NCBI GenBank assembly: GCA_034620365.1
Contig: JAQGEQ010000232.1
Span: 496,001 to 560,000 of the forward strand
Source of the DNA: Pegea sp. RAD2-039
Taxonomy: Eukaryota; Chordata; Thaliacea; Salpida; Salpidae
DNA: 64,000 bases
Direction: 5' to 3'
Below are positions 61,195-64,000 of this stretch, piece by piece (the stretch's first letter is position 1; every line of letters starts with the position of its first letter). A program made the position numbers and the translations under genes. The notes below the pieces were generated by a model. That model made no database searches. It was not told the origin of the DNA and saw only the letters and a program-made list of their open reading frames with translations.

Positions 61195-61783
61195 ATGAAA
61201 TCGGGAAAAAGCCTCTAAATTCATCAAAACTAAGATGACAGACATCATTAATGATTTTATATCCTTGTACTAGGTTAGAGAAAAGATGATATTACAAAGA
61301 ATAAGCTCATAAAAACGGTCTTTATAAGAAGAGAAGGATGCTACATCTAAGAAAATTATTTCTTGTAAATGATCTTTAAATGGATTCAAACCTCAAAATA
61401 TTTTTTCAAAGTCAAAACTCCATTCTAAAGAGTTGAACTCTAATTTACGACTGATGTATTTACCAAAAGATTTTAAGAGTAAATAAATATTTTTGGTCTT
61501 AAAAGATTTGAGAGTTTGGTATGAATCAGATTAGCAACTCTTAATTTTAAATCACGAGAGAGGACACCCGAGTGTGTAATGACCGGATATTTGGAAATAC
61601 TATTAATTTTTAGAAAAAAAATAAGATGGTGCTGAGTTAAATTTTGAGGTTTATTTATTGACAGATACTTTTCTCAGTAACTTGCTTGAGTTGTCTAGAT
61701 TGAAGCCATAGGCTAGTAGACACTACATAAGATTCAAGAGCAAATGATTTTGTACTAAAAAACTTGATATCATCCACAAAAAA
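61195..61783 (-). mobile_element. LINE (CR1/L2-like) reverse transcriptase relic
   Basis: Read on the minus strand, successive pieces follow the order of a LINE ORF2 C-terminal half: FFVDDIKFF (the DD catalytic box, from 61783) followed by ALESYVVSTSLWLQSRQLK, like the ALQxDLxxLxxW helix. Next comes HSGVLSRDLKLRVANLIH, like the DLGVxxSxDLKxxxHI block. Last is YKDRFYELIL, then NLVQGYKIINDV, like the RRxRGDLIxxYKIxN block. Frameshifts and stops separate the pieces, so it is dead. The order and spacing of three blocks make chance unlikely. Confidence 0.6.
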
Positions 61784-64000
61784 GCATTACAACTCCAGAA
61801 ATATTTTGAGATTAAAAGCATGCTGTGATACCATTGATTGACTATTTGCTTAAATATTGTTAAAAAGAATCAATTTTTTGTAAGAACTATTTTACAACAA
61901 AAAAAAACGTTTCTCTAAAAGTTTTCACACCGAAAAAGATATATTAATTCTACTACTTTTACTGTCACTGACAATAAACTTTAAAAGCTGTCACTATTTA
62001 TTTTGAGTACATTTTAAGTTGTAACTCGTTCTAAAACTGACAAATTGAAACTTTAATGGTATATCTTATAAGTCTTATGATGTTTTATATGAAGCAATCA
62101 AGAATTTGATAAGATCAAAGTTATTTTTATAATATATCCTTGTAATTGAATTAAATACAAATAAGGTTTTATGTTAACGATTTTATTTTCGTTGAAATTC
62201 TCCTTAATACTAAAATATAGAAACACTTTTAGATATTTTTGCTTTTATATTTTAGAGTATTTTAATAAATTAATCACTTAATTATAAATAATATATTTAT
62301 TAATACTATAATTTGTGGTTATGAATAAAGTTAACTTCTTATTTGTTTAGAAGTTTTTTAACTTTAATTTTTTATTTATTTAGGATAATCACTAAAGTGG
62401 AAAATAAAATGAATAAATATTATAAGAGTCAAAAGTATTTTCAAACTGTTTCCTTAAATCATTTAGATCGCTGTTTAAGTCTTTGATTTTAAGGAGTTCA
62501 ATTCAGTTATTCGTTATCATAAAATTATTGTTTTATGTTTTCTTGCTTTTACTTTAGATTTATAATCAATCTTAGTAATATTTTTTGAAACAAAAAGATC
62601 TAGAACTACTTATACTAACCAAATTGCTTGAATAAATAGAAATTATTTTTTCAATGTTTATAACTACATTTTTAAGATTTGATAATAAAATAGGGAATCA
62701 ACTTAATAAATAGATTTATTAAAGTTGTAGAAAAAGTTATAAGTTGTGCTTAGAAACCTATTTGAGATTATACTAAACAAATTTTGTTGTTAGTATTAAT
62801 ATAAATAATTTATAATGATTATACATTAGAATAAAATTTAGTTTTTCTTTGTTTGTAGTAAAATTTTTATCAATTTTAGTTCTTTTTTGTAACTATCAAT
62901 AATAAAATTTAAAAAGTTGAAGTGCTTTTTAATCGGCAGCCTTAAATTATTTAAAGTTTCATCTCACATTATTATTATCTCTTAAATATATTCTTATTAA
63001 TAAAAGAATCAATGAGTTTTTTTATAAAAAAATTGTCTAGTTTTTTTGTACAAATAAAAGGTTTTAGTAAATTAAAGAAAAATTCGAATAAAATTATTTT
63101 TATAAAAAAACTCATGAAGCAATAATCATTGAAAAATTATTATTTATTGAAATTAAGAAGCAAATAGAACATTGGTATACTTTTATTAACTTGTAGCAAA
63201 ACCACACTCCCTAAATCCTTTAGTTTAGCTACGAATATTAAAAAAGCACCAAAATAGAGTCTGTAATTCCCGAAGATAATCATTCAAATCTTCACGGTTT
63301 GAGTTTTAATCATCTCATGCTACTTGCTCCTTATTCAGACTTCTTATAAAAATTCAAAAGTGTTATTTATAGTTGTCAACAGAATCTGATAGAATGTAAA
63401 ATGATCTTATTTCTATAAATTTTGTAAAATATTCCAATGAAAAGCATAAAAGAAAAACTTAAAATTCCAAATCAAATCTAGAAAACAGACTTTCTACTAA
63501 CTGTAGATTCAAACCAGGCTTTACAAAAATATCTTCTTGATGTTACTTATGATTTATTTAAGCTTTACTTTTAGCCTGATCAAACCAAGGTGATCATAAA
63601 AAAACTAGATGTTATTCGAATATTATCACATCTAATACTTTTGTTTATAAAAGTTGCTTTATTTAATCGATTAAACTTTATGGTTCTTTAACTTAAAGCA
63701 AAAAACAGCTAGAAGTTTTTACTGTTGTCATAATTGTTTGTTTTCGAGTCTTAATGTAATTTTATTGTTTTTCTACGGTAGTCTGCGGCTTTTGAGTCTA
63801 AAAATCCCTACTTCAGTTGGATAACCGCTAAATATTCCAAACGCTTCTAGATAAAGTAAATTTGTGAAGTAGAAACCACTTAGTTGTTAACTGACTAATC
63901 TGAGATTAAAAGAAGTTTTAGTAAAAAAAAAGTGATGTGATTTTTAAAGTATCAAAAACTAACTCTAATCAAATTGATCATTAAATGTGAAAAAGGGTTG
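61784..64000. other. AT-rich region to the window end
   Basis: No gene recognised. Mildly GC-richer sequence at 63180-63300 and 63770-63860 has no long open frame. Confidence 0.4.

Noticed and set aside
1-64000. tRNA, rRNA and CRISPR-type structures
   Set aside because: No convincing tRNA B-box with a matching cloverleaf was seen. Strings such as GGTTCGATAG at 30558 and GGTTTGAATCC at 14952 lack partner arms. No short regularly spaced repeat array exists.

Overview
The window is about 64 kb of very AT-rich eukaryotic, animal-type DNA. Every convincing gene is split by GT-AG introns, several of only 49-54 bp. Intergenic DNA is long and carries decayed non-LTR retrotransposon pieces. The gene set (aldehyde oxidase, FGF, a SPINK-like Kazal inhibitor, a ciliary Tctex protein) indicates a metazoan. 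The short introns argue against a vertebrate, and the DYNLT5-type gene suggests a lineage with cilia or flagella. I cannot name the species. All gene models were built by hand from splice sites and reading frames.

Layout. 1-1679 (+): the 3' exons of an aldehyde oxidase/xanthine dehydrogenase-family enzyme. 2794-12274: three direct repeats of about 3.28 kb, each with one gene for a small secreted cysteine-rich basic peptide. A more diverged fourth member follows at 12650-13339. Units 1 and 2 also carry a beheaded remnant of the fourth gene. The mature-peptide exons differ far more than the introns around them, and a one-base indel decides which C-terminal tail is in frame. 13.3-31.5 kb is gene-poor. 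32180-37609 (+) is a four-exon FGF with both classical FGF-core intron positions. 38-49.3 kb is gene-poor with decayed patches. 49981-50714 (-) is a four-exon single-domain Kazal inhibitor with Arg at P1. 53681-54817 (+) is a DYNLT5/TCTEX1D1-type dynein light chain, preceded by two perfect matches to the RFX X-box. 56784-58169 (-) is an unrecognised two-membrane-segment protein. 61.2-61.8 kb (-) is a LINE reverse-transcriptase relic.

The genes do not form one pathway. The most unusual locus is the tandem peptide cluster: recently amplified, secreted, cationic, with signs of diversification in the mature peptide and tail switching. It looks like a host-defence or secreted-effector family, but that function is inferred from architecture only. 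The X-box pair in front of the Tctex gene is the clearest regulatory signal.
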